Program-made: the position numbers and the translations under genes | Shown: positions 43,176 through 51,260 of the stretch, in pieces | Layout: every line of letters begins with the position of its first letter | Numbering within the stretch: position 1 is the first letter of the stretch | Source of the DNA: Bradyrhizobium diversitatis | GTDB taxonomy: Bacteria; Pseudomonadota; Alphaproteobacteria; Rhizobiales; Xanthobacteraceae | NCBI RefSeq assembly: GCF_016031635.1 | Contig: NZ_JACEGD010000024.1 | Location: 1 to 64,000, forward strand | Reading direction: 5' to 3' | DNA length: 64,000 nt | Notes under the pieces: model-generated | The model's database searches: none | What the model saw: only the letters and a program-made list of their open reading frames with translations | What the model was told of the DNA's origin: nothing

Positions 43176-44192
43176 ATGAAGCGTTTGCAGGCGGCGGGCT
43201 CGGCCCTGGTGTTGGCTCTCGGGCTCGGTGTGTCGGCGATGCCCGCGCATGCGGGAGAGGCCGTCAATCTGATCCTGAACTGGACGCCGACGGCCGACCA
43301 CTCGCCGTATTACTACGCCAAGGCGCAGGGCTGGTACGAGAAGGCGGGCATCGACCTCACCATCGAGACCGGCAAGGGCTCAGGCGTCTCCGCGGCCAAG
43401 GTCGGCTCCGGCGGCTCGCCCTTCGGCGTCGCCGATCTCGCCACCATGCTGGTGGCCAAGAGCAAGGGCGCCGACACGGTCGCGGTGATGAGCGTCTATG
43501 CCAATACCGGCCAGACCTTCTACTGGCTGAAGAGCTATGGCGTGAACGGGGTGAAGGATTTCGCCGGGCACAAGATCGGCAACCCGCCCGGCGATGCCTC
43601 GCGCGTGATGTGGCCGGCCTTCGCCAAGGCGGCGGGGCTTGCGCCCGACTCCGTCGGCTTCGTCAATGTCGGACCGACCGCCAAGATCGCGGCGCTGAAG
43701 AGCCACACCGTCGATATCATCAGCGACTTCTACAACGAGCACGACTTGAAGGTGATCGAGTTCGGCGGCGATCTCGGCTACGTCAACTGGAAGGACATCG
43801 GGCTCAACCCTTACGGCAATTCCCTGATCGTCAACGGCGCCTACTTGCAGAAGAACCCGAAGGTCGTCGAAGACTTCGTGCGCGTCACGCAGAAGGCCTT
43901 TGCGGCCTGCGTCGCCGACGTGGCCCCGTGCCTGAACGCGCTGCTCGAGCAGGTCTCGGGGCTGGACCGGGCCAATCAGGAACGCCAGTGGGAGCGCATC
44001 AAGTTCCTGATGACGGACGAGTTCACGACCACCAAGGGTCTCGGCTGGATCGACGGCGAGCGGATGAAGAAAGACTACGAACTGGTCCAGACCTATCTCG
44101 GCATGGAGAAGCCGTTCGACGTGACCACGGCGTTCACGACCAAGATGCTGGATCCCGGCATCAAGATGGACGCGAGCAAGGTGAAGAAGTAG
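43176..44192 (+). CDS. NMT1/THI5-like ABC transporter substrate-binding protein
   Basis: A 338-residue periplasmic binding protein. A signal peptide ends near AHA-GEAVNLILNW. LILNWTPTADHSPYYYAKAQ and GWYEKAGIDLTIE are the classic start of the NMT1/THI5 fold, which binds pyrimidine- or hydantoin-like compounds, taurine or nitrate analogues. ATG 43176 has GAGGAGAG upstream. Divergent from tetR. The ligand is unknown; the operon's aldolase, epimerase and acetyltransferase should act on it. Confidence 0.9.
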   Translation: MKRLQAAGSALVLALGLGVSAMPAHAGEAVNLILNWTPTADHSPYYYAKAQGWYEKAGIDLTIETGKGSGVSAAKVGSGGSPFGVADLATMLVAKSKGADTVAVMSVYANTGQTFYWLKSYGVNGVKDFAGHKIGNPPGDASRVMWPAFAKAAGLAPDSVGFVNVGPTAKIAALKSHTVDIISDFYNEHDLKVIEFGGDLGYVNWKDIGLNPYGNSLIVNGAYLQKNPKVVEDFVRVTQKAFAACVADVAPCLNALLEQVSGLDRANQERQWERIKFLMTDEFTTTKGLGWIDGERMKKDYELVQTYLGMEKPFDVTTAFTTKMLDPGIKMDASKVKK

Positions 44193-44223
44193 GGCGGTAG
44201 GCGTCGCCCGTTCTCCGCGCATG

Positions 44224-44352
44224 CCCCGGACGCAGCGCAGCGTCCCTTGACGGTGCGCTGCAGAGCCGGGGCCCATTTCACCGAGAGCACCATCCGCGCG
44301 GTCTGGGTCCGGGCTCTGCGCAGCAGCGTTACACGCTGCAGCGCGTCCGGGA
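44224..44352. repeat. Long imperfect inverted repeat downstream of the SBP gene
   Basis: GGACGCAGCGCAGCGTCC near the left end can pair with ACGCTGCAGCGCGTCC near the right end, with further partial pairing between (GCTGCAGAGCCGGG and CCGGGCTCTGCGCAGC). No gene lies in 44193-44407. It looks like one of the Bradyrhizobium spacer repeats and may terminate the binding-protein transcript. Confidence 0.6.
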
Positions 44353-44407
44353 CACGAGAGCGAATCCCAGCCAGCCCGAGCCCCAGCCTCCGTAACTCCA
44401 TGGAGAA

Positions 44408-44422
44408 TTAACCGGCCGTTAA
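44408..44422. promoter_or_regulatory. CtrA box upstream of minCDE
   Basis: TTAA-CCGGCCG-TTAA is a perfect match to the CtrA consensus TTAA-N7-TTAA, 53 bases before the minC start. Another TTAACC half-site follows near 44440. CtrA is the cell-cycle master regulator of alphaproteobacteria, and min control by CtrA has been reported in other Rhizobiales. Confidence 0.75.
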
Positions 44423-44474
44423 CCATATCCGCCGCATCGTTAACCATTCAATAACAGGGAACGAGTCGGCCGCT

Positions 44475-45173
44475 ATGGAGGCTGCAGCAAAAGTCCAACG
44501 TCAAATGGTGCGCCTGCGCGGGCGCTCCTATGTGGCGTTCGTGTTTACGCCGACGGTTCCGGTCCAGGACTGGCTGCACGAGATCGACGCCACCATCGCG
44601 CGCTCGCCCGGCTTTTTCGCCGGTCGGCCCGTGGTGATCGACTTGTCGTCGGTCGATCTCAGCCAGGCCGGCATCGGCCATCTGCTCACCAGCCTTCAGG
44701 ACCGCAACATTCGCGTGCTCGGCATCGAAGGGGTGGAGGAGGGCCGGCTGACCCCCATGATGCCGCCGCTCCTGTCGGGCGGGCGCAGCTGCGTGGTCGA
44801 GCCGAGCGCGCCGAAGAAGGCCGAGGTGAAGGCCGAGACCAAGCCGACCTCGCTGCTGCTCGAACACCCCGTGCGCTCGGGCCAGACCGTGATCTTCCCG
44901 GAAGGCGACGTCACCATTCTCGGCTCGGTCGGCTCCGGCGCCGAGGTCGTTGCCGGCGGCTCCATCCACGTCTACGGCGCGCTGCGCGGCCGCGCCATGG
45001 CGGGCGTGAACGGTCACACCAGCGCGCGCATCTATTGTCAGAAGATCGAGGCTGAACTGCTTGCAATTGACGGGTTTTACCAGACAGCGGACGACATCGA
45101 CGCCGCCTTGCGCGGCAAGCCGGCGCAGGCCTGGCTACAGGGGAATACCATGCGAATTACAGCACTGAACTGA
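44475..45173 (+). CDS. minC: Septum site-determining protein MinC
   Basis: A 232-residue inhibitor of FtsZ polymerisation at the cell poles. The N-terminal alpha/beta domain (about 1-105) carries VVIDLSSVDLS. A lysine-rich linker follows, then the C-terminal beta-helix (about 125-230) with GDVTILGSVGSGAEVVAGGS and HVYGALRGRAMAG, the MinD-binding surface. First gene of minCDE, 21 bases before minD. Preceded by a CtrA box. Confidence 0.95.
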   Translation: MEAAAKVQRQMVRLRGRSYVAFVFTPTVPVQDWLHEIDATIARSPGFFAGRPVVIDLSSVDLSQAGIGHLLTSLQDRNIRVLGIEGVEEGRLTPMMPPLLSGGRSCVVEPSAPKKAEVKAETKPTSLLLEHPVRSGQTVIFPEGDVTILGSVGSGAEVVAGGSIHVYGALRGRAMAGVNGHTSARIYCQKIEAELLAIDGFYQTADDIDAALRGKPAQAWLQGNTMRITALN

Positions 45174-45194
45174 CCAGCAAAGGAGACATTTCAG

Positions 45195-46010
45195 ATGAGT
45201 AAGGTACTGGTCGTGACATCAGGCAAGGGCGGGGTCGGGAAGACCACGACGACCGCCGCGCTGGGAGCAGCGCTCGCGCAACGCGGCGACAAGGTCGTCG
45301 TCGTCGATTTCGACGTCGGCCTGCGCAATCTCGACCTCGTGATGGGCGCCGAACGCCGCGTGGTGTTCGATCTCATCAACGTGGTGCAGGGCGTTGCGAA
45401 GCTGCCGCAGGCGCTGATCCGCGACAAGCGGCTGGAGAATCTCTGGCTGCTGCCGGCCTCGCAAACCCGCGACAAGGACGCGTTGACGGAAGAGGGCGTC
45501 GGCAAGGTCATCGACGATCTGCGCAGCCGCTTCGACTGGGTGATCTGCGACAGCCCGGCCGGCATCGAGCGCGGCGCCTCCATGGCGATGCGCTTTGCCG
45601 ACGAGGCCGTGATCGTCACCAATCCGGAAGTCTCCTCGGTGCGCGATTCCGACCGCATCATCGGCATGCTCGATTCCAAGACGGTGCGGGCCGAGAAGGG
45701 CGAGCGCGTCGAGAAGCACATCCTCATCACCCGCTACGATCCCTCGCGTGCCGCGCGCGGCGAGATGCTGACCATCGACGACATCCTCGAGATCCTGGCA
45801 ACGCCATTGCTCGGCATCATCCCCGAGAGCCAGGACGTGTTGAAGGCGTCCAACGTCGGCACGCCGGTGACCTTGTCGAACGCGGATGGAGCGCCGGCGC
45901 GGGCCTATATGGACGCGGCCAAGCGCCTCTGCGGCGAGAACGTGACGATGCATGTTCCTGCCGAGCGCAGAGGTCTGATGGATCGCCTGCTGCGACGGAG
46001 GGCTGCATGA
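45195..46010 (+). CDS. minD: Septum site-determining ATPase MinD
   Basis: A 271-residue ParA/MinD ATPase that recruits MinC to the membrane. The deviant Walker A motif GKGGVGKT is at 10-17, with the extra lysine. VVDFDVGLRNLDLVMGAERR is the MinD switch region. The C-terminal GLMDRLLRRRAA is the amphipathic membrane-targeting helix. AGGAG precedes the ATG. The stop overlaps the minE start (ATGA). Confidence 0.97.
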   Translation: MSKVLVVTSGKGGVGKTTTTAALGAALAQRGDKVVVVDFDVGLRNLDLVMGAERRVVFDLINVVQGVAKLPQALIRDKRLENLWLLPASQTRDKDALTEEGVGKVIDDLRSRFDWVICDSPAGIERGASMAMRFADEAVIVTNPEVSSVRDSDRIIGMLDSKTVRAEKGERVEKHILITRYDPSRAARGEMLTIDDILEILATPLLGIIPESQDVLKASNVGTPVTLSNADGAPARAYMDAAKRLCGENVTMHVPAERRGLMDRLLRRRAA

Positions 46011-46288
46011 GCATGGGTCTGCTTCGACTTCTCCGCGGTAAGAAGGCCTCGGCACCCGTCGCGCGCGAACGGCTGCAGATCTTGCTTGCCCATGAGCGCG
46101 GAATGCGTGGCCAGCCGGATCTGCTCGGCGTGCTGCGTGAGGAAATTCTCGCCGTCGTGTCCAGGCACGTCACGCTGGATCCGACCAAGGTCATCGTGCG
46201 GCTCGAGCGCGGCGACGAGGTTTCGACCCTGGAGGTCGATATCGAGGTGCCGAACGATTTCGAGCGCAAGAAGGTGGCTGTCGCGTAG
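46007..46288 (+). CDS. minE: Cell division topological specificity factor MinE
   Basis: A 93-residue protein that releases MinD from the membrane and drives Min oscillation. The N-terminus (MSMGLLRLLRGKK) is the membrane helix; ARERLQILLAHER is the MinD-binding segment; the C-terminal half forms the topological domain (LEVDIEVPN). Coupled to minD by overlap and followed by a strong terminator. Confidence 0.96.
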   Translation: MSMGLLRLLRGKKASAPVARERLQILLAHERGMRGQPDLLGVLREEILAVVSRHVTLDPTKVIVRLERGDEVSTLEVDIEVPNDFERKKVAVA

Positions 46289-46325
46289 GGGGCGCGGCCG
46301 CGGACCTCCGTTTGGGGTGGGTGAG

Positions 46326-46357
46326 AAGGCGGTCCGCCGGGCATGGCGGGCCGCCTT
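46326..46357 (+). terminator. Terminator of the minCDE operon
   Basis: AAGGCGG-t-CCGCC (46326-46338) pairs with GGCGG-g-CCGCCTT (46345-46357) across a 6-base loop, with a short T-rich tail after it. It lies 38 bases past the minE stop. Confidence 0.75.
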
Positions 46358-46492
46358 TGTCTTGAGCTTGTGTTGGGCTTGTCTTGGGCTCACGTCGACG
46401 GGACGGAACGAGCTCGGGGCCTCGATCGTTGTGAGACACCCGCGGTGGCAGTTGTGCGCTGCACCGCAGTTCCCTCAAGCGGGAGAGCGCCC

Positions 46493-46678
46493 ATGATGTC
46501 CGAGGTCCAGGTTCATACCGTTGCCCGGCAGATGCTCGAACAGCACGGACTTGCTGCGATTGCGAAAGCCGCCGAGCAGGCCCGGGCCTGCGAGGGCCGC
46601 GGCGAGACCGACGAGGCCAGGGAATGGCGTCACATCGTGGACGCCATGAAGATCATGCGCGGCCCGCATCAGAGCTGA
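46493..46678 (+). CDS. Small conserved helical protein, 61 aa
   Basis: 61 residues beginning MMSEVQVHTVARQMLEQHGL and ending MKIMRGPHQS. It is all-helical in appearance, with an E/R-rich middle (ACEGRGETDEAREWRHI). GGGAGAG upstream of the ATG supports the start. I recall close relatives in many Bradyrhizobium genomes, without function. Confidence 0.65.
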   Translation: MMSEVQVHTVARQMLEQHGLAAIAKAAEQARACEGRGETDEAREWRHIVDAMKIMRGPHQS

Positions 46679-46699
46679 CATTCGTAAGCGCGAGCGCCT

Positions 46700-46948
46700 T
46701 CAACGCTCCCCACGATCGCTGCCTTGCTGCGAGGCGCGGTTCTGTGTCTGCGGCTGGCCGCGTTCGCCTGTCGCCTTGCAGGGGAGTGGCTCCCACGAGC
46801 CATCCGGCGCCTGCTGATAGGCACTGCATGAGGACGGGGTGGATTTTTCCTCGCCTTTTTGGGCGTCGGCATTCCTCGCCTGTGCGGGCGCGATCAGGAC
46901 CGTGGCGGCCGCAATCGCGCCTGCGAAAACGAAATGGATACTCCGCAT
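46700..46948 (-). CDS. Small secreted hypothetical protein, 82 aa
   Basis: An 82-residue exported protein: a signal peptide (HFVFAGAIAAATVLIAPAQA), then a polar mature part with two cysteines (SCSAYQQAPDGSWEPLPC) that may form a disulfide. AGGAGG lies 5 bases before the ATG. The C-terminus is Q/S/R rich. Function unknown; convergent with the 46493 gene. Confidence 0.65.
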   Translation of the reverse strand: MRSIHFVFAGAIAAATVLIAPAQARNADAQKGEEKSTPSSCSAYQQAPDGSWEPLPCKATGERGQPQTQNRASQQGSDRGER

Positions 46949-47063
46949 GAGGACCTCCTGTTCGAATTCGAAGAGGTCGCATGCTTTCGAGGATTGTGAC
47001 GATTTTGGGCCGGGCCAGCGGTTCCGTCGCGGAGTGCTTAATGCGGCGAAAGCCAGGGCTCGC

Positions 47064-47166
47064 TAAAGCGCGATGCGAATAGGATGAATCGTCATCGCGC
47101 TTTAGGTTGTTGTCTAAGCATGATCTTTTCGGAAAACCGCTGCGCACTTTTCCGGATCATGCTTTA
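47064..47166. repeat. Double-hairpin intergenic repeat, family A copy 2
   Basis: Second copy of the 32339 repeat: TAAAGCGCGATG...CATCGCGCTTTA and GGAAAACCGC...CGGATCATGCTTTA. Most differences lie in the loops. The right end again forms the stop codon of the minus-strand gene (47164-47166). Confidence 0.8.
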
Positions 47167-47559
47167 GCCGCCCTTGCTGCGGATCAGGCCGGCGAGGTTG
47201 GTCTTTTGGGCTTCGCACCAGCCGGGCATGCCGAGCCGACGCTGGTCCAGGTCGGTAGCCTGGGTCGCGACCGCGACCTCGGCCATCAAGTCATCGTCCT
47301 GCTTCTCGCCCATCTTGCCGCCGGTGTGCATCCAGGCGATCGCTTTGCGCACCTTCTCGGTGGTGCCGTCGGGCAGGTGCATCTGCTGCGCCCTCTGCAC
47401 GAGGTCCTGATAGACGAGGTCCGTGTTGGGGCACTCGACCTTGGCGGCGAAGGCCTGCAAGACCATCGTCACATAGGTCGACCGCGGCGGCGCGTCGCCA
47501 GCCTGGACCGGCGCAGCCAGCAGCAGCAACAGGCCCGTCATCAGAAAACCGGTGCGCAT
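47164..47559 (-). CDS. Secreted hypothetical protein, 131 aa
   Basis: 131 residues: a signal peptide (MRTGFLMTGLLLLLAAPVQA) and then a helical mature domain with two cysteines (AKVECPNTD and PGWCEAQK) and a KVRKAIAWMHTGG block. The size and cysteine pair recall Rap1a/Tai-type immunity proteins, but I cannot confirm this. The gene ends inside repeat family A. Confidence 0.65.
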   Translation of the reverse strand: MRTGFLMTGLLLLLAAPVQAGDAPPRSTYVTMVLQAFAAKVECPNTDLVYQDLVQRAQQMHLPDGTTEKVRKAIAWMHTGGKMGEKQDDDLMAEVAVATQATDLDQRRLGMPGWCEAQKTNLAGLIRSKGG

Positions 47560-47685
47560 CCCTGGAACCTCCTCGTTTTTTTGGGAGGCTAGCGTCCGGC
47601 GCGCCGCTCCGCAATGGCGCGCGGCGCAATTGTCGTCGGTCCAGCCGGTGGGCTAACCTGCCGCTCCCCAGCCTCGGAGCACGAC

Positions 47686-48471
47686 ATGAGCCTGTTCAGC
47701 ACGCCGTTCGATCCAGCACGCGACACCGCGCTCGTCACCGGCGCAGGCAATGGCATCGGCCGCGCGATCGCGCAGGCCCTGGTCGGTGAAGGCGTGCGGA
47801 CCGTGTTTGCGGATGTGAGCGCGGAGCGGGTACATGCCGCGATCAGCGCCAGCGAGCAGCCCGCTCTGGCCGTGCCCTGGGTCGGCGATCTCGCCAGGCT
47901 TGAGGCCTGCGACGAACTGCTGGCTGCCGCACACGCAGCGCTGGGCGAGGTCACGCATTTCGTCCACAGCGCCTCGCCGCCGCGGCGCGAGGCCGATCAT
48001 GCCCTCGCGGTCGATCGCAGGACCTGGCAGGAGATGCATGCCGTCAATCTCGATGCCGGTTTTCACCTGGGGCGTGAACTCGCAAAACGGCTGATCGCGG
48101 CGAAACGACCGGGCTCGTTCTTGTTTCTGACCTCGCTGCATGCGGGCACCCCGCGCAACCTGCCGCATTATTCGACGACGAAGGCGGGGCTGGCGATGCT
48201 GGTGAAGGAGTTGGCCAAGACGTTTGGCCGCCACGATATCCGCGTCAACGCGCTGGTGCCCGGCGCAATCGCGGCCGGCGGATTCGTTGCGGATCCCGCG
48301 CTGGCGCGGCACATTCCGCTCGGGCGTCTCGGCGAGGCCAAGGACCTCGTGCCGATGGCGCTCACGGTGCTGTCGAACAAGCTCTCCGCTTACGTCACCG
48401 GCGCGGCCTTCGTCGTCGACGGTGGGTTGTCGCTGACGAACTGGTTCGAGCCGCCGACGCTTGGAGAGTAA
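47686..48471 (+). CDS. SDR family oxidoreductase
   Basis: A 261-residue classical SDR. TGAGNGIG is the cofactor motif. HSASPPR occupies the NNAG region, and the catalytic Tyr and Lys are in YSTTKAGL, with serine in FLTSLHAG. VTGAAFVVDGGLSL is the typical C-terminus. ATG 47686 has CGGAG 6 bases upstream. Substrate unknown; related proteins are often annotated as 3-oxoacyl-ACP reductase-like. Confidence 0.88.
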   Translation: MSLFSTPFDPARDTALVTGAGNGIGRAIAQALVGEGVRTVFADVSAERVHAAISASEQPALAVPWVGDLARLEACDELLAAAHAALGEVTHFVHSASPPRREADHALAVDRRTWQEMHAVNLDAGFHLGRELAKRLIAAKRPGSFLFLTSLHAGTPRNLPHYSTTKAGLAMLVKELAKTFGRHDIRVNALVPGAIAAGGFVADPALARHIPLGRLGEAKDLVPMALTVLSNKLSAYVTGAAFVVDGGLSLTNWFEPPTLGE

Positions 48472-48475
48472 AGAT

Positions 48476-48588
48476 CGTTCCGATTCCATCGGAACGAACT
48501 TTGGCGTCTTGGTTTGACGCGTTTCTCAACGCGACCCGGCATCCGCTTCGCTTGAAAGCGCTGTGCTTAGCAAAACGCTGTGCTTAGC
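48476..48588. repeat. Palindromic spacer element with a 13-base direct repeat
   Basis: GTTCCGAT-tcc-ATCGGAAC is an 8-bp hairpin just past the SDR stop; GCGTT-tctc-AACGC is a second. At the right end CGCTGTGCTTAGC occurs twice (48559-48571 and 48576-48588), and the second copy covers the stop of the next gene. It resembles a repeat common in Bradyrhizobium spacers, in part extended by a local duplication. Confidence 0.6.
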
Positions 48589-48814
48589 GCTGCCAGGCCG
48601 GCACCGGATCGAGCGGCGTGCGATAGAGCTCGTTGTGATCGCGATCGGTGACGCGCACCGCGCAACCCTTCTGCTGCAGCTCCGGCTTCACCTGTGACAG
48701 CTCACACGCCAGTTGATCGGCGCGATCGGAGGCAACCTCGATGTCTTCGAGGATGATTCCCCCCTGGTTCTTGAACTCTTCACCAACCACGAGATCGAAA
48801 TAGTAGTAGGGCAT
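48584..48814 (-). CDS. DUF6894 family protein
   Basis: A 76-residue small protein, MPYYYFDLVVG then GIILEDIEVASDRADQLACE and VRVTDRDHNELYRTPL. This is the DUF6894 layout, abundant in Bradyrhizobium, with a Tyr/Phe-rich first strand. Function unknown. ATG 48812-48814 preceded by GGGGGA. The stop lies inside the 13-base direct repeat. Confidence 0.75.
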   Translation of the reverse strand: MPYYYFDLVVGEEFKNQGGIILEDIEVASDRADQLACELSQVKPELQQKGCAVRVTDRDHNELYRTPLDPVPAWQR

Positions 48815-48960
48815 CTGAATTCCCCCGTGTGACGATCTGAGCTTCAGTGCAAGTCTCAACACATCCCGGATGATACCACTGAGTCGATAGTTGCCGAATG
48901 AACAGGCCGCGCAATCTCTGAGCTTATGGCGCAGAAATGATGTGCAGCATGTGGGCGCGT

Positions 48961-48975
48961 TAACATTTTATTAAA
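48961..48975. promoter_or_regulatory. Perfect CtrA box in a 350-base spacer
   Basis: TTAA-CATTTTA-TTAA matches TTAA-N7-TTAA exactly. The spacer 48815-49168 has no gene that I can support with confidence. Downstream on the plus strand are a 30-codon frame (48991-49083) and a hairpin near 49048-49081 followed by T-rich sequence, so a small RNA or peptide transcript is possible. Alternatively it controls the minus-strand DUF6894 gene 150 bases away. Confidence 0.5.
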
Positions 48976-49168
48976 TATGTCCGGGCGACCATGAGGCATG
49001 GAATTGCAGCAGAACCGGGCTCCGGGAACCGGCAGCTGCACGAGAAGGCCGGCGGCATAGATCCCGACGGCCTTTTCTCTTGATCGGAAGACGTGCAAGG
49101 CATCGCTTCCCGTAGTAGCCCGGACTCAACGCATTACATCGACTCGGACAGCGTGCGCGAGATCGCGA

Positions 49169-50245
49169 CTAACGCAGCGGCATTGGCGGGCGCACGATAG
49201 GTCCGTCGTCATCGGCAACGGCTTGCGTCGTCGTGGCCGGCGCAGCTGGCGGCGCGACCGCGGCGGCCTGCGATGGCGGCGGCGGAGGTGCGAGCGGCGC
49301 GGGCGAAGAGGCCGGCATGTAGTTCCGTGCCACGGCCGGTTTGGGCTTGCGAACCGGAGGCGCGGCAGGCTGCGGCGGAAGCGCAGCGGCGCGTGCGCGC
49401 GGATCGACCGGTGGCTTCGCTTCGGCTGTCGGCTTCGGTGCAGGCGGCTTCGACATCTCACGCGCCATCTGCTCCTGCCCGGCCTTCAGCTCGGCGATGC
49501 TGGCCTTGAGCTGCTCGATCTGCTGCGCCATCGCGGCGAGATCGTGCGTCATCGATTGCACCGACTGCGTTGTGTCGACCGGCAGTGTCGCGGCAGGCGC
49601 GACTGCGGCAATTTGAGCGGCGGGCGGCGGCGCAGCTTGGTTGGCCGATTGATCTGCCGTGGCTTCCACTGCGGCCGATGGGGCCTGCGTGGCGGCGACC
49701 GGAGCGGTCTGCGACGTCGCAGGTAGCCACGAGGTCACAGGTAGCAACGAAGTCAGTGCTGGCGTCCATTCGGCCAGCATTTGCGTTGCCGTGTCGCCGT
49801 GCTTCTCCCAGGCGATGCTGGCGGCCACGCTGGCGCCGGCAAACAAGAACGCGACGGACGCACCGCGCAGCCACTTGCCGACCGAGGATCGCTTCTGCCT
49901 GACAGGAACGTCGCTGGACGTGACGCGGACAGCCGTGTCGACAAATGGTGCCGCGGCGGGCTTTCCGTAGACGACGTTGATGGTGGGCTCGGGCGCACGT
50001 GCCGGCTCCGGCGCGAACTTCGGCTCCAAAGTGAGCTTGGGCTCCGGAGTGAGCTTGGCCTCCGGGGTGAACCTGGGCTCCGGACGCGGCGCGATCTCCG
50101 GCGCCAGCGCAGGAGACGCGCTGGTGGGCCGGGAGGCCAGCACGATCTCGGGAGAGATCTGAACCGCGTCGTGAGGGTCGTTGTCCTTGACCGTGTCCTT
50201 CACGATCTCATCGACGATTTGCTTGGCATTCAGCGTCGCGAGCAT
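49169..50245 (-). CDS. Single-pass membrane protein with Pro/Ala-rich and coiled-coil regions
   Basis: A 358-residue protein not recognised. Order: a 45-residue N-terminal part; a repetitive PEP segment (EAKLTPEPKLTLEPKFAPEP, about 60-90); one membrane helix (about 135-155, GASVAFLFAGASVAASIAW); an Ala/Pro-rich stretch; a coiled coil (about 240-270, AAMAQQIEQLKASIAELKAG); and a Pro-rich tail. ATG 50243-50245 with AAGGAG. Proteins of this build are common in Bradyrhizobium and may link membrane and envelope. No motif gives a function. Confidence 0.65.
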   Translation of the reverse strand: MLATLNAKQIVDEIVKDTVKDNDPHDAVQISPEIVLASRPTSASPALAPEIAPRPEPRFTPEAKLTPEPKLTLEPKFAPEPARAPEPTINVVYGKPAAAPFVDTAVRVTSSDVPVRQKRSSVGKWLRGASVAFLFAGASVAASIAWEKHGDTATQMLAEWTPALTSLLPVTSWLPATSQTAPVAATQAPSAAVEATADQSANQAAPPPAAQIAAVAPAATLPVDTTQSVQSMTHDLAAMAQQIEQLKASIAELKAGQEQMAREMSKPPAPKPTAEAKPPVDPRARAAALPPQPAAPPVRKPKPAVARNYMPASSPAPLAPPPPPSQAAAVAPPAAPATTTQAVADDDGPIVRPPMPLR

Positions 50246-50533
50246 CGCAACTCCTTTGAAGCCTGGTGTTTGAAGCCTAGGTCGTCCGCATTGGCGCGGC
50301 GCCGATCGGTTGAGGTGAGCCCATCCCGAGCCCCAGGGCGCACGAGTCCAGCCGGGTTTGACCAAAGCAAGGCGAGGGGATGGAGATGATGCGACGGTCT
50401 TCCGCCGTTTGTGGTGATGGAACCCGGTTGATCGAACACGCGCACGTGTTCCTCTCCCGCCTTGTTTTCAGCGCGATTTTGGCGATATGTGGCGGTGCTG
50501 GGGGTGCTGCTATCCGCTATCGGGGGGCCGGCG

Positions 50534-51187
50534 GTGCCAAGATCTCTACTCGTTTTGTTCGTCGCAGCCTTGTTGCCGCTGGGCGGCTGCATGCAGACGA
50601 CACTCTCGCCATCGACGGACGCGAGCATGACGCCGCGCGACCGTCAGTTGCTCGCGCATACGCCTTACGCTCAGGCGAAGGTGCCTGAGCAATATCTCCG
50701 CCATATCGTGGACTACCACCGCAAGGAACAGCCGGGCACGATCCTGGTCGATACCGATGCGCGCTATCTCTACTACGTGCTGCCCGAGGGCAAGGCGATC
50801 CGCTACGGCGTTGCGGTCGGCGAGGAAGCCATGGCGTTCTCCGGCGTCGCGCGGGTCGGCCGCCTGGCGGAGTGGCCGGACTGGGTTCCGACGGCGGACA
50901 TCCAAGCGCGGCTCGGCCCGTATCCGGCGCGCGTTCCAGGCGGTCCCGCCAATCCGCTCGGCGCGCGGGGCATCTATCTGTATGTCGGCAACAAGGACAC
51001 GCTCTACCGCATCCACGGCACCAACCAGCCCGAATATATCGGCCAGGCGATCTCGTCCGGCTGCATCCGGATGCGCAATGAGGACGTCATCGATCTCTAC
51101 GACCGGGTAAAGCTCAATTCGACGGTCGTGGTGCTGCCGCCCGGGCAGAACGCGCAGGCCGAGACGGGTATGCGCTGGCGAAGCTGA
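50534..51187 (+). CDS. L,D-transpeptidase lipoprotein (ErfK/YbiS/YcfS/YnhG family)
   Basis: 217 residues. A lipoprotein signal ends in the lipobox LGGC (Cys19). The YkuD-type catalytic domain has HGTN (His161) and SSGCIRM (Cys177), which form the peptidoglycan 3-3 cross-links or attach lipoprotein in the periplasm. GTG 50534 makes the lipobox come at the usual distance; a longer TTG start at 50462 is possible. The spacer 50246-50533 holds nothing else that I can support. Confidence 0.88.
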   Translation: MPRSLLVLFVAALLPLGGCMQTTLSPSTDASMTPRDRQLLAHTPYAQAKVPEQYLRHIVDYHRKEQPGTILVDTDARYLYYVLPEGKAIRYGVAVGEEAMAFSGVARVGRLAEWPDWVPTADIQARLGPYPARVPGGPANPLGARGIYLYVGNKDTLYRIHGTNQPEYIGQAISSGCIRMRNEDVIDLYDRVKLNSTVVVLPPGQNAQAETGMRWRS

Positions 51188-51260
51188 GAGCTGTGCGAAC
51201 GGTCGGTTCCGTCGCACAGGGACGTTGGTGAGCCGGCGACGCTGCCGGGATGCCTTTTCC

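Noticed and set aside
48856..49098. 80-codon minus-strand frame in the DUF6894-to-49169 spacer
   Set aside because: No ribosome-binding site, no recognisable features, and it runs across the CtrA box; I treat the spacer as non-coding for now.
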